DNA of 64,000 bases from contig NZ_JACOPP010000002.1 in NCBI RefSeq assembly GCF_014287895.1, forward strand, positions 62,001 to 126,000, read 5' to 3'. Positions 51,577 to 60,289 of this stretch are shown here, one piece after another (position 1 is the first letter of the stretch; every line of letters starts with the position of its first letter). The notes under the pieces are model-generated. The model searched no databases and was not told where the DNA came from. It saw only the letters and a program-made list of their open reading frames with translations. The DNA is from Lawsonibacter hominis (GTDB lineage: Bacteria; Bacillota; Clostridia; Oscillospirales; Oscillospiraceae). Made by a program: the position numbers and the translations under genes.

Positions 51577-52062
51577 ATGAAGGTTTACAAATATGGCGAT
51601 AACGTGGATACCGACGTGATCATCCCCGCCCGGTATCTGAACGCTCCCGACGAGAAGTCTCTGGCCTGCCATTGTATGGAGGATATCGACGCGGGTTTTG
51701 CTTCCACCGTAGAGAAAGGCGATATCGTGGTGGCTGGGGCCAACTTTGGCTGCGGCTCCTCCCGGGAGCATGCGCCCCTGGCCCTCAAGGCCTGCGGCGT
51801 CAAGTGCGTCATCGCCCCGTCGTTTGCCCGTATTTTCTACCGCAATGCCATCAACATCGGTTTTCCCATCCTGGAGTGCGCCCAGGCGTCCCGGGAGATC
51901 CGGGCGGGGGACCAGGTGAGCGTGGACTTCGCCACCGGGCGCATCACCGACGAGACCACCGGAAAGACCTATCAGGCCGCGCCCTTCCCGGAATTCGTCG
52001 GCAATATCATTGAAAGCGGCGGCCTGCTCAAATCGCTCAAGGACCGGGGGGTGGCACGGTAA
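51577..52062 (+). CDS. leuD: 3-isopropylmalate dehydratase small subunit
   Basis: 161 residues. Swivelling domain with NVDTDVIIPARYL, NFGCGSSREHAP and IAPSFARIFYRNAINIG. Works with LeuC. The 160-base gap after leuC is GC-rich and without a gene. It shares a base with leuB (TAATG). Confidence 0.95.
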   Translation: MKVYKYGDNVDTDVIIPARYLNAPDEKSLACHCMEDIDAGFASTVEKGDIVVAGANFGCGSSREHAPLALKACGVKCVIAPSFARIFYRNAINIGFPILECAQASREIRAGDQVSVDFATGRITDETTGKTYQAAPFPEFVGNIIESGGLLKSLKDRGVAR

Positions 52063-53138
52063 TGAACTACAGGATCGCACTGATCCGCGGCGACGGCATC
52101 GGCCCCGAAGTGGTGGGGGAGGCCGTCAAGGTACTGGAGCGCGTGGGGAAAACGTTTGGACACACTTATGAATTCGTGGACGTACTGCTGGGCGGCTGCG
52201 CCACCGATGCGGTGGGGAAGAGCTACCCCGACGGCACGGCGGAGAAATGCAGGGCCTGCGACGCGGTGCTGCTGGGCGCCGTGGGCGGCCCCAGGTGGGG
52301 CGCGGACAAGCCCGCAGAGCAGCGGCCCGAGACCGCCCTTCTGGCGATCCGGAAGGATTTGGGGCTGTATGCCAACCTGCGCCCCGCCACGCTGCGTCCC
52401 GCCATGATTGACGCATGCCCCCTGAAAACCGAGACCGCCCAAAGGGGCATCGACCTGATGATGGTGCGGGAACTCACCGGCGGCATCTACTTCGGCCGGC
52501 GGGAGAAGTATGAGACGGACGATCGGGGCGTGGAGTGTGCCGACCGGATGGCTTACTCCGAGCATGAGATCGAGCGTATCGGACGCCGCGCCTTTGAGCT
52601 TTCCCGCTTGCGCCGCAGGAAGGTCACCAGCGTGGACAAGGCCAACGTCCTGGAGACCAGCCGCCTGTGGCGCAGCGTCATGCACCGGCTGGCCCAGGAG
52701 TATCCCGACGTAGCCTACGAGGATTTTCTGGTGGATAACTGTGCCATGCAGCTGGTCCGGGACCCCGGCCAGTTCGATGTTTTGGTCACCGAGAACATGT
52801 TCGGCGACATTTTGTCCGACGAGGCCAGCATGGTCACCGGCTCCATCGGACTGCTTCCTTCCGCGTCCATCGGGGACAGGGCGCCCGGCCTGTATGAGCC
52901 CATCCACGGCTCTGCTCCCGATATCGCCGGCCAGGACAAGGCAAACCCCATCGCCACGATTCTGTCGGCGGCCATGATGTTCCGTTACTCCTTCCAGCGG
53001 GCCGCTGAGGCCGACGCCATTGAAGCGGCGGTGGACGCAGTCCTGGCGGAGGGCTGGCGTACCGCCGACATCGCGGAGCCTGGCGTAACGCCCGTCGGCA
53101 CCCGTAAAATGGGCGAGCTGATCTGCCAGAAGTTGTAA
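52062..53138 (+). CDS. leuB: 3-isopropylmalate dehydrogenase
   Basis: 358 residues. RIALIRGDGIGPEVV at the N-terminus, LMMVRELTGGIYFG and the substrate/metal block DILSDEASMVTGSIGLLPSAS are present. Oxidative decarboxylation of 3-isopropylmalate with NAD+. Third gene of leuCDB. Confidence 0.96.
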   Translation: MNYRIALIRGDGIGPEVVGEAVKVLERVGKTFGHTYEFVDVLLGGCATDAVGKSYPDGTAEKCRACDAVLLGAVGGPRWGADKPAEQRPETALLAIRKDLGLYANLRPATLRPAMIDACPLKTETAQRGIDLMMVRELTGGIYFGRREKYETDDRGVECADRMAYSEHEIERIGRRAFELSRLRRRKVTSVDKANVLETSRLWRSVMHRLAQEYPDVAYEDFLVDNCAMQLVRDPGQFDVLVTENMFGDILSDEASMVTGSIGLLPSASIGDRAPGLYEPIHGSAPDIAGQDKANPIATILSAAMMFRYSFQRAAEADAIEAAVDAVLAEGWRTADIAEPGVTPVGTRKMGELICQKL

Positions 53139-53176
53139 AGGCAGTACTGCAAAACAAGCGCAAGCCTGCCGGAAAG

Positions 53177-53222
53177 GCCGTGCCCCGCGGACAAAATTGC
53201 CGCGCGGGGCGCGGCTTTCTTG
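53177..53222 (+). terminator. Terminator after leuB
   Basis: GCCGTGCCCCGCG and CGCGGGGCGCGGC form an imperfect GC-rich hairpin, followed by TTTCTT. Confidence 0.75.
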
Positions 53223-53372
53223 ACGTGCCGCCGTCTTTCTGCTAGAATGATGCCTGACGGACCGGCCGGGAAGGGCGGATTCCGTGCGGCAGCGCCGCGC
53301 ACCCAGCGGTTTTGCCTTACGTGCACTCAAAAAGCGCTGGAACGACGAAACGATAGGGGAGGGGGAGCGTCC

Positions 53373-54161
53373 GTGATCCTGGCGGTAGATGTAGGCAACT
53401 CCAATACCACGGTCGGCCTGTTCGACGCCGCGGGCAGGCTGTCCTTCCTCTCCGCGTTGGAGACGGACAAGGACAAAACGAAAGACCGCTGCGCCATCGA
53501 CCTGCTGGGGGTATTCGGCCTTTATGGGGCGGAGATCGGCTCGGTGGACGGCGCGATCCTCTCCAGCGTGGTCCCCTCCCTGACGGCCACGATGACGGCT
53601 GCCGTGGGACGCTTGATTGGATGCAGCCCCATGGTCGTGGGACCCGGCATCAAGACCGGTCTGAACATTAAGGCGGAGATCCACAACCAGCTGGGCAGCG
53701 ATATCGTGGCTTCCTCCGTGGCGGCCATCCATAAGTATCCCAGCCCTTCTGTGGTCATCGATATGGGCACGGCCACCTCCATGTCTCTGCTGAAGGGCAG
53801 CGTATATGAGGGGTGCATTCTTATGCCGGGCCTGCGCTTGGCGCTGGAAGCCCTCTCAGAGCGGGCGGCGGCCCTCCCGCCCATCTCCATGGAGACGGCC
53901 GCGCCGGTGCCCTTGCTGGGCCGCACCACCGAGGATGCCATGCGTTCCGGCGTGCTTTACGGCCATGCCAGCATGGTGGACGGCATGATCGGGCGTATGG
54001 AGGAAGTGGCCGGACAGCCGGTCACGGTGGTGGCTACCGGCGGAAACGCCGCCAAGGTACTGAAATACTGCACACACAATATCATTTACGATGCGGACCT
54101 GGTCATGGACGGGCTTTATCTGCTGTATCAAAAAAATGCGGAGAAGCACCGGAGGGCGTGA
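53373..54161 (+). CDS. coaX: Type III pantothenate kinase
   Basis: 262 residues, ASKHA fold. DVGNSNTTVGLFD (phosphate 1), GPGIKTGLNI, and DMGTATSMSLL are the type III hallmarks. Phosphorylates pantothenate in CoA synthesis. A GTG start at 53373 after GGGGAGGGGGAG is chosen because ILAVDVGN follows directly. Confidence 0.94.
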   Translation: MILAVDVGNSNTTVGLFDAAGRLSFLSALETDKDKTKDRCAIDLLGVFGLYGAEIGSVDGAILSSVVPSLTATMTAAVGRLIGCSPMVVGPGIKTGLNIKAEIHNQLGSDIVASSVAAIHKYPSPSVVIDMGTATSMSLLKGSVYEGCILMPGLRLALEALSERAAALPPISMETAAPVPLLGRTTEDAMRSGVLYGHASMVDGMIGRMEEVAGQPVTVVATGGNAAKVLKYCTHNIIYDADLVMDGLYLLYQKNAEKHRRA

Positions 54162-54250
54162 CCCATAAAACGGTACTCAACGGCGTAAGCCGTGAGTAAA
54201 TATTTGCGCTGCATCTCGGAGAGAGAGCGGCAGCAGGAGGTAATTTTCCT

Positions 54251-54835
54251 ATGAAAGCAAGCGCAAAGACCCAGCGTCTGACAGGACTGGCCCTGATGAC
54301 GGGCATTATCATTGTCCTGCAGATAGTAGCATCCTTCATCAAGTTCGGACCCTTTACCATTACGCTGGCCCTGGCCCCCATTATCATCGGCGCGGCGCTG
54401 TACGGCGCGGGCGCGGGCGCCTATCTGGGCGGCGTGTTCGGCGTCGTGGTGTTCATCGCCTGTGTGGCCGGCTGGGACATGGGCGGCAATATTCTGTTTA
54501 CCGCCCGGCCTTTGGTTACATTGATCCTCTGCGTCGTCAAGGGCGCGCTGGCCGGGCTGGCCGCGGGGGCGGTCTACCGTGCGCTGGCACAGCGCAGCCC
54601 CATGGCCGGTTCCATCCTTGCGGGCATTATGTGTCCGGTGGTGAACACCGGCATCTTCTGCCTGGGACTGGCCGGGTTCTACTATGACACGCTGGTGGCA
54701 TGGGCAGGCGGGACTGCGCTGGTCTACTATGTCATCACCGTTCTGGTGGGGTTGAACTTCCTTCTGGAGATGGCGATCAATCTGGTGCTCAGCTCCGTCA
54801 TCGTACGGGTCGTCAAGGCCAGAACGGCAGCCTGA
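54251..54835 (+). CDS. ECF transporter S component, probably for pantothenate
   Basis: 194 residues with about six hydrophobic segments. The opening KTQRLTGLALMTGIIIVLQ and the early KFGPFTITLALAPIIIGAALYG are typical of S components. It binds a vitamin and docks to the shared EcfAAT energy module, which is not in the window. Position directly after coaX suggests pantothenate (PanT-like); that assignment is by context. AGGAGGTAATTTTCCT precedes the ATG. Confidence 0.85.
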   Translation: MKASAKTQRLTGLALMTGIIIVLQIVASFIKFGPFTITLALAPIIIGAALYGAGAGAYLGGVFGVVVFIACVAGWDMGGNILFTARPLVTLILCVVKGALAGLAAGAVYRALAQRSPMAGSILAGIMCPVVNTGIFCLGLAGFYYDTLVAWAGGTALVYYVITVLVGLNFLLEMAINLVLSSVIVRVVKARTAA

Positions 54836-54845
54836 ACCGCATCTG

Positions 54846-54889
54846 CGGGGGACATCCATTGGCAGATTGCCATGGATGTCCCCCTTTTT
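54846..54889 (+). terminator. Terminator after the ECF S component
   Basis: GGGGGACATCCAT and ATGGATGTCCCCC form the stem (with TGGCA/TGCCA extending it), followed by TTTTT. Confidence 0.9.
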
Positions 54890-54940
54890 GCATTATAGAC
54901 ATCATCAACATTCACATTTTGCGGAAAATCAGAAATAAGG

Positions 54941-54971
54941 ACTTGCAATTTTGCAAGTTGGCGCATATAAT
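54941..54971 (+). promoter_or_regulatory. Aminotransferase promoter with palindromic operator
   Basis: TTGCAA (54943-54948), exactly 17 bases, TATAAT (54966-54971). The -35 lies inside the perfect palindrome ACTTGCAA-TT-TTGCAAGT (54941-54958), so a dimeric regulator bound there would block RNA polymerase. Confidence 0.7.
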
Positions 54972-55005
54972 ATGTCATGATTTTGAGTTCAAGGGAGAGA
55001 TTTCA

Positions 55006-56199
55006 TTGAAAGAGTTGTCCAGGATCGCAGAGGCCGTACAGGCCTCCACCACGATGGCCATCGACGCCATGTTTAAACAGATGAAAGCCGATGGGATCGA
55101 CGTGATCGGCTTCGGCGCGGGCGAGCCTGATTTTGACACCCCGGACGAGATCAAAGCGGCGGGGATCGCCGCGATTGAAAGCAATTTGACCCGTTATACG
55201 CCGGCCGCAGGCACTGTGGAGCTGCGTCAGGCGGTGTGCGACCGCATGAAGATCGACTGTGGGCTGGAGTATGTGCCCAGCCAGGTGGTGGTGAGCAGCG
55301 GCGCGAAACATATCGTATATCTGGCCCTGCGGGTGCTGGTCAACCCCGGGGACGAGGTGATTCTGCCCGCGCCCTTCTGGGTGAGCTACTATGAGCTGAT
55401 CCGCATGGCGGGCGGCGTACCCGTTGTGGTCACCGCTACGGAGGCGGAGGATTTCAAGCTCTCCGCCGAAAAGCTGGCGGCGGCCATTACCCCCAGGACC
55501 AAAGCGCTCATCCTCAACAATCCCTCCAACCCCACCGGCATGATGTACGGCAGGGAGGAGCTGGAGGCCATCGCCAAGGTCTGTGTAGAGAACGAGCTTT
55601 ATGTGATCTCCGATGAGATCTACTACGGTCTGGTCTATGACGGCAAGTCCTTCACCAGCTTCGCCGCACTGAGCCCCGAGGCCAAGGAACAGACGATTCT
55701 CGTCAACGGCGTATCCAAGTCCTATGCCATGACCGGCTGGCGCATCGGCTACGCCTGTGCCAACGCCAGGATCGCCAAGGTCATGGCCAATTACGTCAGC
55801 CACTCCACCGGCTCTCCGGTGACCATGTCCCAAAAGGCATCGGTACAGGCGCTGACCGGCCCGCAGGAGAAGATCGAACGGATGCGCCGGGCGTTCGAGG
55901 AGCGGCGCGATTACATCGTTCAGCGTATGAACGCCATACCGGGGGTCAGCTGTATCAAACCGGAGGGCGCCTTCTATGTGATGATGAACCTGGAACAGCT
56001 GATCGGCAGGACCATCCATGGCGTGGAGATCACCAACGACGACGTGTTTGCCGACGTATTCCTGAAATACGGCCTGGTCGCGGTGGTACCGGGCTCCGGC
56101 TTTGGTGCGCCCAACTTTGTCCGCTGGTCCTACGCCACCTCTATGGGCAACATCAAAGAGGGACTGGACCGTCTGGAAAAGTTCCTGGCGGGGGAGTAG
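55006..56199 (+). CDS. Pyridoxal-phosphate aspartate-type aminotransferase (fold type I, class I)
   Basis: 397 residues. GFGAGEPDFDTPD, NNPSNPTG and the PLP lysine segment VNGVSKSYAMTGWRIGY are present, as is the final Arg in FVRWSYA. It probably transaminates aspartate with 2-oxoglutarate or a related pair. A TTG start at 55006 is used because AAGGGAGAG lies 7 bases upstream and the product then begins KELSRIAEAVQAS. Confidence 0.92.
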   Translation: MKELSRIAEAVQASTTMAIDAMFKQMKADGIDVIGFGAGEPDFDTPDEIKAAGIAAIESNLTRYTPAAGTVELRQAVCDRMKIDCGLEYVPSQVVVSSGAKHIVYLALRVLVNPGDEVILPAPFWVSYYELIRMAGGVPVVVTATEAEDFKLSAEKLAAAITPRTKALILNNPSNPTGMMYGREELEAIAKVCVENELYVISDEIYYGLVYDGKSFTSFAALSPEAKEQTILVNGVSKSYAMTGWRIGYACANARIAKVMANYVSHSTGSPVTMSQKASVQALTGPQEKIERMRRAFEERRDYIVQRMNAIPGVSCIKPEGAFYVMMNLEQLIGRTIHGVEITNDDVFADVFLKYGLVAVVPGSGFGAPNFVRWSYATSMGNIKEGLDRLEKFLAGE

Positions 56200-56206
56200 A
56201 GAAATA

Positions 56207-56246
56207 CAGTCTGAACGGCGGGGGCTTGCCCCCGCCGTTCAGACTG
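56207..56246 (+). terminator. Terminator after the aminotransferase
   Basis: A perfect 19-bp inverted repeat (56207-56225 and 56228-56246) with a 2-base spacer. Its core GGCGGGGGCTTGCCCCCGCC recurs at about 56333-56352. Confidence 0.75.
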
Positions 56247-56284
56247 CCGGGAAAGCGCCGCCGAGCTCTGCCGCCCGCTCCGCG

Positions 56285-56319
56285 CCAAGCACCGCCGCAA
56301 GGCGGCTTGGTACTTTTTC
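56285..56319 (+). terminator. Second hairpin between aminotransferase gene and purB
   Basis: CCAAGC-A-CCGCC and GGCGG-CTTGG around a GCAA loop, followed by TACTTTTTC. Confidence 0.6.
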
Positions 56320-56340
56320 GGGCGCCGCTGCGGCGGGGGC

Positions 56341-56369
56341 TTGCCCCCGCCGTGTTCCTGTGGTATGAT
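56341..56369 (+). promoter_or_regulatory. Promoter of purB
   Basis: TTGCCC (56341-56346), 17-base spacer, TATGAT (56364-56369), about 36 bases before the ATG. The -35 lies in the repeated GC-rich palindrome. Confidence 0.55.
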
Positions 56370-56405
56370 GTTCCCGTTAAAAAACAAGAAAAAAGAGGTC
56401 TTTGC

Positions 56406-57839
56406 ATGAACGATCGCTATGAAAGCCCCCTGTCTTCCCGCTACGCCAGCGACGAGATGCAGTTCATCTTCTCTCCGGACAAAAAGTTCTCCACCTGGCG
56501 CCGCCTGTGGGTGGCCCTGGCCCGGGCCGAGATGGAGCTGGGTCTGCCGGTGACGCAGGAGCAGATCGACGAGATGGAGGCGCATCTCACCGACATCGAC
56601 TACGACAAGGCCGCCGCGTACGAAAAAAAACTCCGCCACGACGTCATGGCGCATGTCCACACCTTTGGTGAGGTGTGCCCCAAGGCGATGCCCATCATCC
56701 ATCTGGGCGCCACCAGCTGTTACGTGGGGGATAACACCGACGTGATCCTGATGCGGGAGGCTCTGCTGCTGATCCGGGAAAAGCTGGTGCGGGTGCTGAA
56801 GCACTTGGCCGACTTTGCCGGGCGCTATCAGGCGCTGCCGACCTTGGGTTTTACCCACTTCCAGCCCGCCCAGCTGGTTACCGTGGGCAAGCGGGCCACG
56901 CTGTGGATGAACGAGCTGTTGATGGATCTGGACGAAGTCAGCTACCGGATCGACAGCCTGAAGCTGTTGGGAAGCAAGGGCACCACCGGTACCCAGGCCA
57001 GCTTTCTGGAGCTCTTTGAAGGAGACCATGAGAAATGCAAGGAGCTGGATCGGAAGATCGCCGCCGAGATGGGCTTTGCCGCCACGGCGTCCGTGTCCGG
57101 CCAGACCTATTCCCGGAAGGTGGACGCGGCGGTGCTGGCCACCCTGTCCGGGATCGCGCAGTCGGCCAGCAAATTTGCCACGGACCTGCGTCTGCTCTGC
57201 CACCTGAAGGAGGTGGAAGAGCCTTTTGAAGCCAGTCAGATCGGCTCCTCCGCCATGCCCTACAAGCGCAATCCCATGCGCTGTGAGCGCATCTGCGCGC
57301 TGGGACGCTATGTGATGTGCGACGCGATGAACCCGGCCGTCACGGCCGCCTCCCAGTGGTTTGAGCGTACGCTGGACGATTCCGCCAACAAGCGCATCTC
57401 GGTACCGGAGGCGTTCCTGGCGGTAGACGCCATCCTGAATATCTATGCCAACGTGGCCTCCGGACTGGTGGTGCATGAGCAGGTGATCCGGCGCCACGTG
57501 CTGGAGGAGCTGCCCTTCATGGCCAGCGAGAATATCATGATGGACGCGGTGAAACGGGGCGGAAACCGCCAGGAGCTCCACGAGCGCATCCGGGTTCTGT
57601 CTCAGCAGGCCGGGGCCAACGTGAAGGACCGGGGCGAGGCCAACAATCTGATCGATCTGATCGCCGCGGATCCGCTGTTCGGAATGAGCCGGGAAGAGCT
57701 GACCGCTCACCTGGAGCCCGAGCGCTACATCGGCCGCTGTCCTCAGCAGGTGGAGGATTTCCTGCGGGAGGACGTACAGCCGGTGCTGGAACGATATGCC
57801 GACGCCCTGAATGGGAAGGAGACCGAACTGAAGGTTTGA
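56406..57839 (+). CDS. purB: Adenylosuccinate lyase
   Basis: 477 residues, the longer eukaryote-like form also found in Clostridia. The fumarase-superfamily signature GSSAMPYKRNPMRCE and the FTHFQPAQ block are intact. It cleaves SAICAR and adenylosuccinate in purine synthesis. AGAGGT is a modest ribosome binding site. Confidence 0.95.
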   Translation: MNDRYESPLSSRYASDEMQFIFSPDKKFSTWRRLWVALARAEMELGLPVTQEQIDEMEAHLTDIDYDKAAAYEKKLRHDVMAHVHTFGEVCPKAMPIIHLGATSCYVGDNTDVILMREALLLIREKLVRVLKHLADFAGRYQALPTLGFTHFQPAQLVTVGKRATLWMNELLMDLDEVSYRIDSLKLLGSKGTTGTQASFLELFEGDHEKCKELDRKIAAEMGFAATASVSGQTYSRKVDAAVLATLSGIAQSASKFATDLRLLCHLKEVEEPFEASQIGSSAMPYKRNPMRCERICALGRYVMCDAMNPAVTAASQWFERTLDDSANKRISVPEAFLAVDAILNIYANVASGLVVHEQVIRRHVLEELPFMASENIMMDAVKRGGNRQELHERIRVLSQQAGANVKDRGEANNLIDLIAADPLFGMSREELTAHLEPERYIGRCPQQVEDFLREDVQPVLERYADALNGKETELKV

Positions 57840-57878
57840 GCCGGTTCGGCCCCAGATGATTGATAGGAGGTAGTTTTC

Positions 57879-58859
57879 ATGGATCAGCCTGTACGCCGGA
57901 TCGGCGTTTTCACCAGCGGCGGAGACGCCCCGGGTATGAACGCCGCCATCCGCTCCGTGGTGCGCACCTGCCTGCACATGGGCATTGAGTGCATCGGCGT
58001 CCGCCGGGGCTATCACGGCCTCATCAACGGTGACTTTGTGCCCCTGACCTTTGAAAGCGTCAGCGGCTTGTCCCGCCGGGGCGGAACGATGCTCTACTCT
58101 GCCCGCAGCGAGGACTTCAAGGCCAAGCTGGGCCAGGAGAAGGCGGCCGCCACCTGCAAACTGCTGGGTCTGGACGCGCTGGTGGGCATCGGCGGCGACG
58201 GTACCTTCCGCGGACTGCTCTGCCTGGCGCAGCAGGGGCTGAGCGTCATCGGCATCCCCGGCACCATCGACAACGACATCGCCTGCTCTACTTATACCAT
58301 CGGCTACGATACCGCATGCAACACCGCCGTGGAGTGCATCGACAAGCTGCGGGATACCATGCAGTCTCACGAACGCTGTTCGGTGGTGGAGGTCATGGGG
58401 CACCATGCCGGCCACCTGGCCCTGAACGTGGGCGTAGCCTGCGGCGCTACCGCCGTATTGGTGCCCGAACGCACCCCCGACTATGAGCAGGATGTGATCG
58501 AACCCATCCGCCGGGCCCGTTTGGGCGGGCGTACCCATTTCATGGTCATCGTGGCGGAAGGCGTGGACAGCGCCTATAACGTGGCGCAGAAGATCAAGGA
58601 CGCCACCTCTTTGGATACCAGGGTCACCGTGCTGGGGCATGTGCAGCGGGGCGGGGCGCCCACCTCCCGCGACCGGACCGCCGCCACCTATATGGGTTAT
58701 GAGGCAGTCCGCCTTCTGGCGGAGGGAAAGACCTGCCGGGTGGTCGCCATGCAGGGCGACGCCTATGTCGATTATGATATCACCGAAGCCCTTGCGATGC
58801 AGAAGGGGCTGGATGAGCAGACGTATACCGTCATGCGCGCCCTGACCGGCGTGCAGTAA
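57879..58859 (+). CDS. pfkA: ATP-dependent 6-phosphofructokinase
   Basis: 326 residues. FTSGGDAPGMNAAIRSVV, GGDGTFRG (the Gly that marks ATP use), and the catalytic GTIDNDI are present; RRGG near 65-70 and HVQRGG later bind fructose-6-phosphate. The rate-setting glycolytic step. AGGAGG precedes the ATG. Confidence 0.95.
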   Translation: MDQPVRRIGVFTSGGDAPGMNAAIRSVVRTCLHMGIECIGVRRGYHGLINGDFVPLTFESVSGLSRRGGTMLYSARSEDFKAKLGQEKAAATCKLLGLDALVGIGGDGTFRGLLCLAQQGLSVIGIPGTIDNDIACSTYTIGYDTACNTAVECIDKLRDTMQSHERCSVVEVMGHHAGHLALNVGVACGATAVLVPERTPDYEQDVIEPIRRARLGGRTHFMVIVAEGVDSAYNVAQKIKDATSLDTRVTVLGHVQRGGAPTSRDRTAATYMGYEAVRLLAEGKTCRVVAMQGDAYVDYDITEALAMQKGLDEQTYTVMRALTGVQ

Positions 58860-58860
58860 C

Positions 58861-58902
58861 AGAACTGGTCCGGCAAGGCAGGCGCCTTGCCGGACCAGTT
58901 CT
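58861..58902. terminator. Bidirectional terminator between pfkA and the PPi-type phosphofructokinase
   Basis: A perfect 19-bp inverted repeat with an AGGC loop between convergent genes. Confidence 0.8.
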
Positions 58903-58916
58903 CCAGTCTATGCGGT

Positions 58917-60152
58917 TTAGTGGGCCAGCACCTTCTTGAGCTTGGCGAAGCGGGGAAGGGAGTTGGTTCTGGGGGCGTCGGGCTCGCCCTGGATCAGGGG
59001 GAGCACGTAGTCGATAAAGGGCTGTTCCACGCCGTTGCCCACTGCATTGATCCATTCACGGGGGACCTTTTTCTCTGCATTGGCTACGATCTCCAGCGGT
59101 TCCAGGCTGGTCTGGCACGTATAGCCGCCTTCGCGGGTGCACCGGAACGCCACCATCTTATCGGTGATGCCGGATACGGCGGCCTCCACGGCTGCCTTGC
59201 CCGCAAGGAAAGCCTCGTCGATGTCGGTCTTGGAGGCAGTGTGGGAGCCGCAGCGCTGGAGCAGGGAGAGTTCGATGCCGCGGACCTTGGCCCCGGTCTC
59301 CAGCTTTACCGCGTCAGCCAGCATGGCGGCCAGGCCGCCCAGCTGCGCATGTCCAAAACCGTCGGTAGCAGAGGTCTTGGCCTCGGAAATAAACGTGCCG
59401 TCGGCACGATGGATGCCCTCGGACACAGCCACCATGCACTTGCCGGTCTTGTCATACACCCGGTGCACATCGTCCAGGAAGTCGGTCAGATCAAAATCGG
59501 TCTCGGGCAGATAGATCAGATCGGGGCCATACCCCGCCCAGGTGGCCAGGGCGGCGGAACCGGCCAGCCAGCCGGCGTGCCGGCCCATGATCTCGATGAT
59601 GGTCACCATGCCGGTATCATACACGTGGGCGTCCCGGTGGACCTCCATACAGGTGGTAGCGATAAACTTGGCGGCGGAACCAAAGCCGGGGCAGTGGTCG
59701 GTGCCGTTGAGATCGTTGTCAATGGTCTTGGGCACGCCCATGATACGGCATTCATAGCCGGCCTTCTGCATATATTTAGAGATCTTATTGCAGGTGTCCA
59801 TGGAGTCGTTGCCGCCGTTGTAGAAGAAGTAGCGCACATCATATTTGCGGAAAATCTCCAGGATCCGTTTGTAGTCGGTGTCGTCCTTGTCGGGGTCCGC
59901 CAGCTTATAGCGGCATGAGCCGAGGGCAGAGGAGGGGGTGTACTTCAGAAGCTCCAGCTCGGCGGCGTCCTCCTGGTTCATATCATACAGCCGATCGTCC
60001 AGCACGCCTTTGATGCCGTGGGCGGCCCCCAGCACGCGGGTGATGCATTCCGTGTCCAGCGCGGTTCGGATGACGCCCAGCGCACTGGCGTTAATCACCG
60101 CGGTAGGACCGCCGGACTGGCCGATAATGCAAGCGCCTCTCAATTCACTCAT
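58917..60152 (-). CDS. pfp: PPi-type 6-phosphofructokinase
   Basis: 411 residues. The nucleotide-site motif reads GGNDSMDT rather than GGDGT; the Asp in place of Gly is the mark of pyrophosphate use. PKTIDNDLNGTDHCPGFGSA holds the catalytic Asp. The reaction is reversible, so it could serve glycolysis and gluconeogenesis. AGGAGG lies 10 bases before the ATG. It faces the ATP-type enzyme across a shared terminator and is divergent from the aldolase gene. Confidence 0.92.
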   Translation of the reverse strand: MSELRGACIIGQSGGPTAVINASALGVIRTALDTECITRVLGAAHGIKGVLDDRLYDMNQEDAAELELLKYTPSSALGSCRYKLADPDKDDTDYKRILEIFRKYDVRYFFYNGGNDSMDTCNKISKYMQKAGYECRIMGVPKTIDNDLNGTDHCPGFGSAAKFIATTCMEVHRDAHVYDTGMVTIIEIMGRHAGWLAGSAALATWAGYGPDLIYLPETDFDLTDFLDDVHRVYDKTGKCMVAVSEGIHRADGTFISEAKTSATDGFGHAQLGGLAAMLADAVKLETGAKVRGIELSLLQRCGSHTASKTDIDEAFLAGKAAVEAAVSGITDKMVAFRCTREGGYTCQTSLEPLEIVANAEKKVPREWINAVGNGVEQPFIDYVLPLIQGEPDAPRTNSLPRFAKLKKVLAH

Positions 60153-60212
60153 GGATACTATGCCTCCTGTTAACTCGAGAATTTTTGTATTTAATGCAAG
60201 ATTTGCGTGAAT

Positions 60213-60241
60213 ATCATACCATGTCCTATTGCAATTATCAA
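60213..60241 (-). promoter_or_regulatory. Promoter of the PPi-phosphofructokinase gene
   Basis: On the minus strand TTGATA (60241-60236), 17-base spacer, TATGAT (60218-60213). It overlaps the aldolase promoter at 60229-60257. Confidence 0.72.
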
Positions 60242-60257
60242 TGATAACTGATAAAAT
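60229..60257 (+). promoter_or_regulatory. Promoter of the aldolase gene
   Basis: TTGCAA (60229-60234), 17-base spacer, TAAAAT (60252-60257). The -35 lies inside the spacer of the divergent phosphofructokinase promoter. Confidence 0.72.
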
Positions 60258-60289
60258 TGTGAAGCAAACTAAAAAGGAGATGAGCTTCT

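Noticed and set aside
56130..58640. 836-codon minus-strand frame across purB and pfkA
   Set aside because: Longest shadow frame in the window, but it is fully antisense to two intact enzymes.
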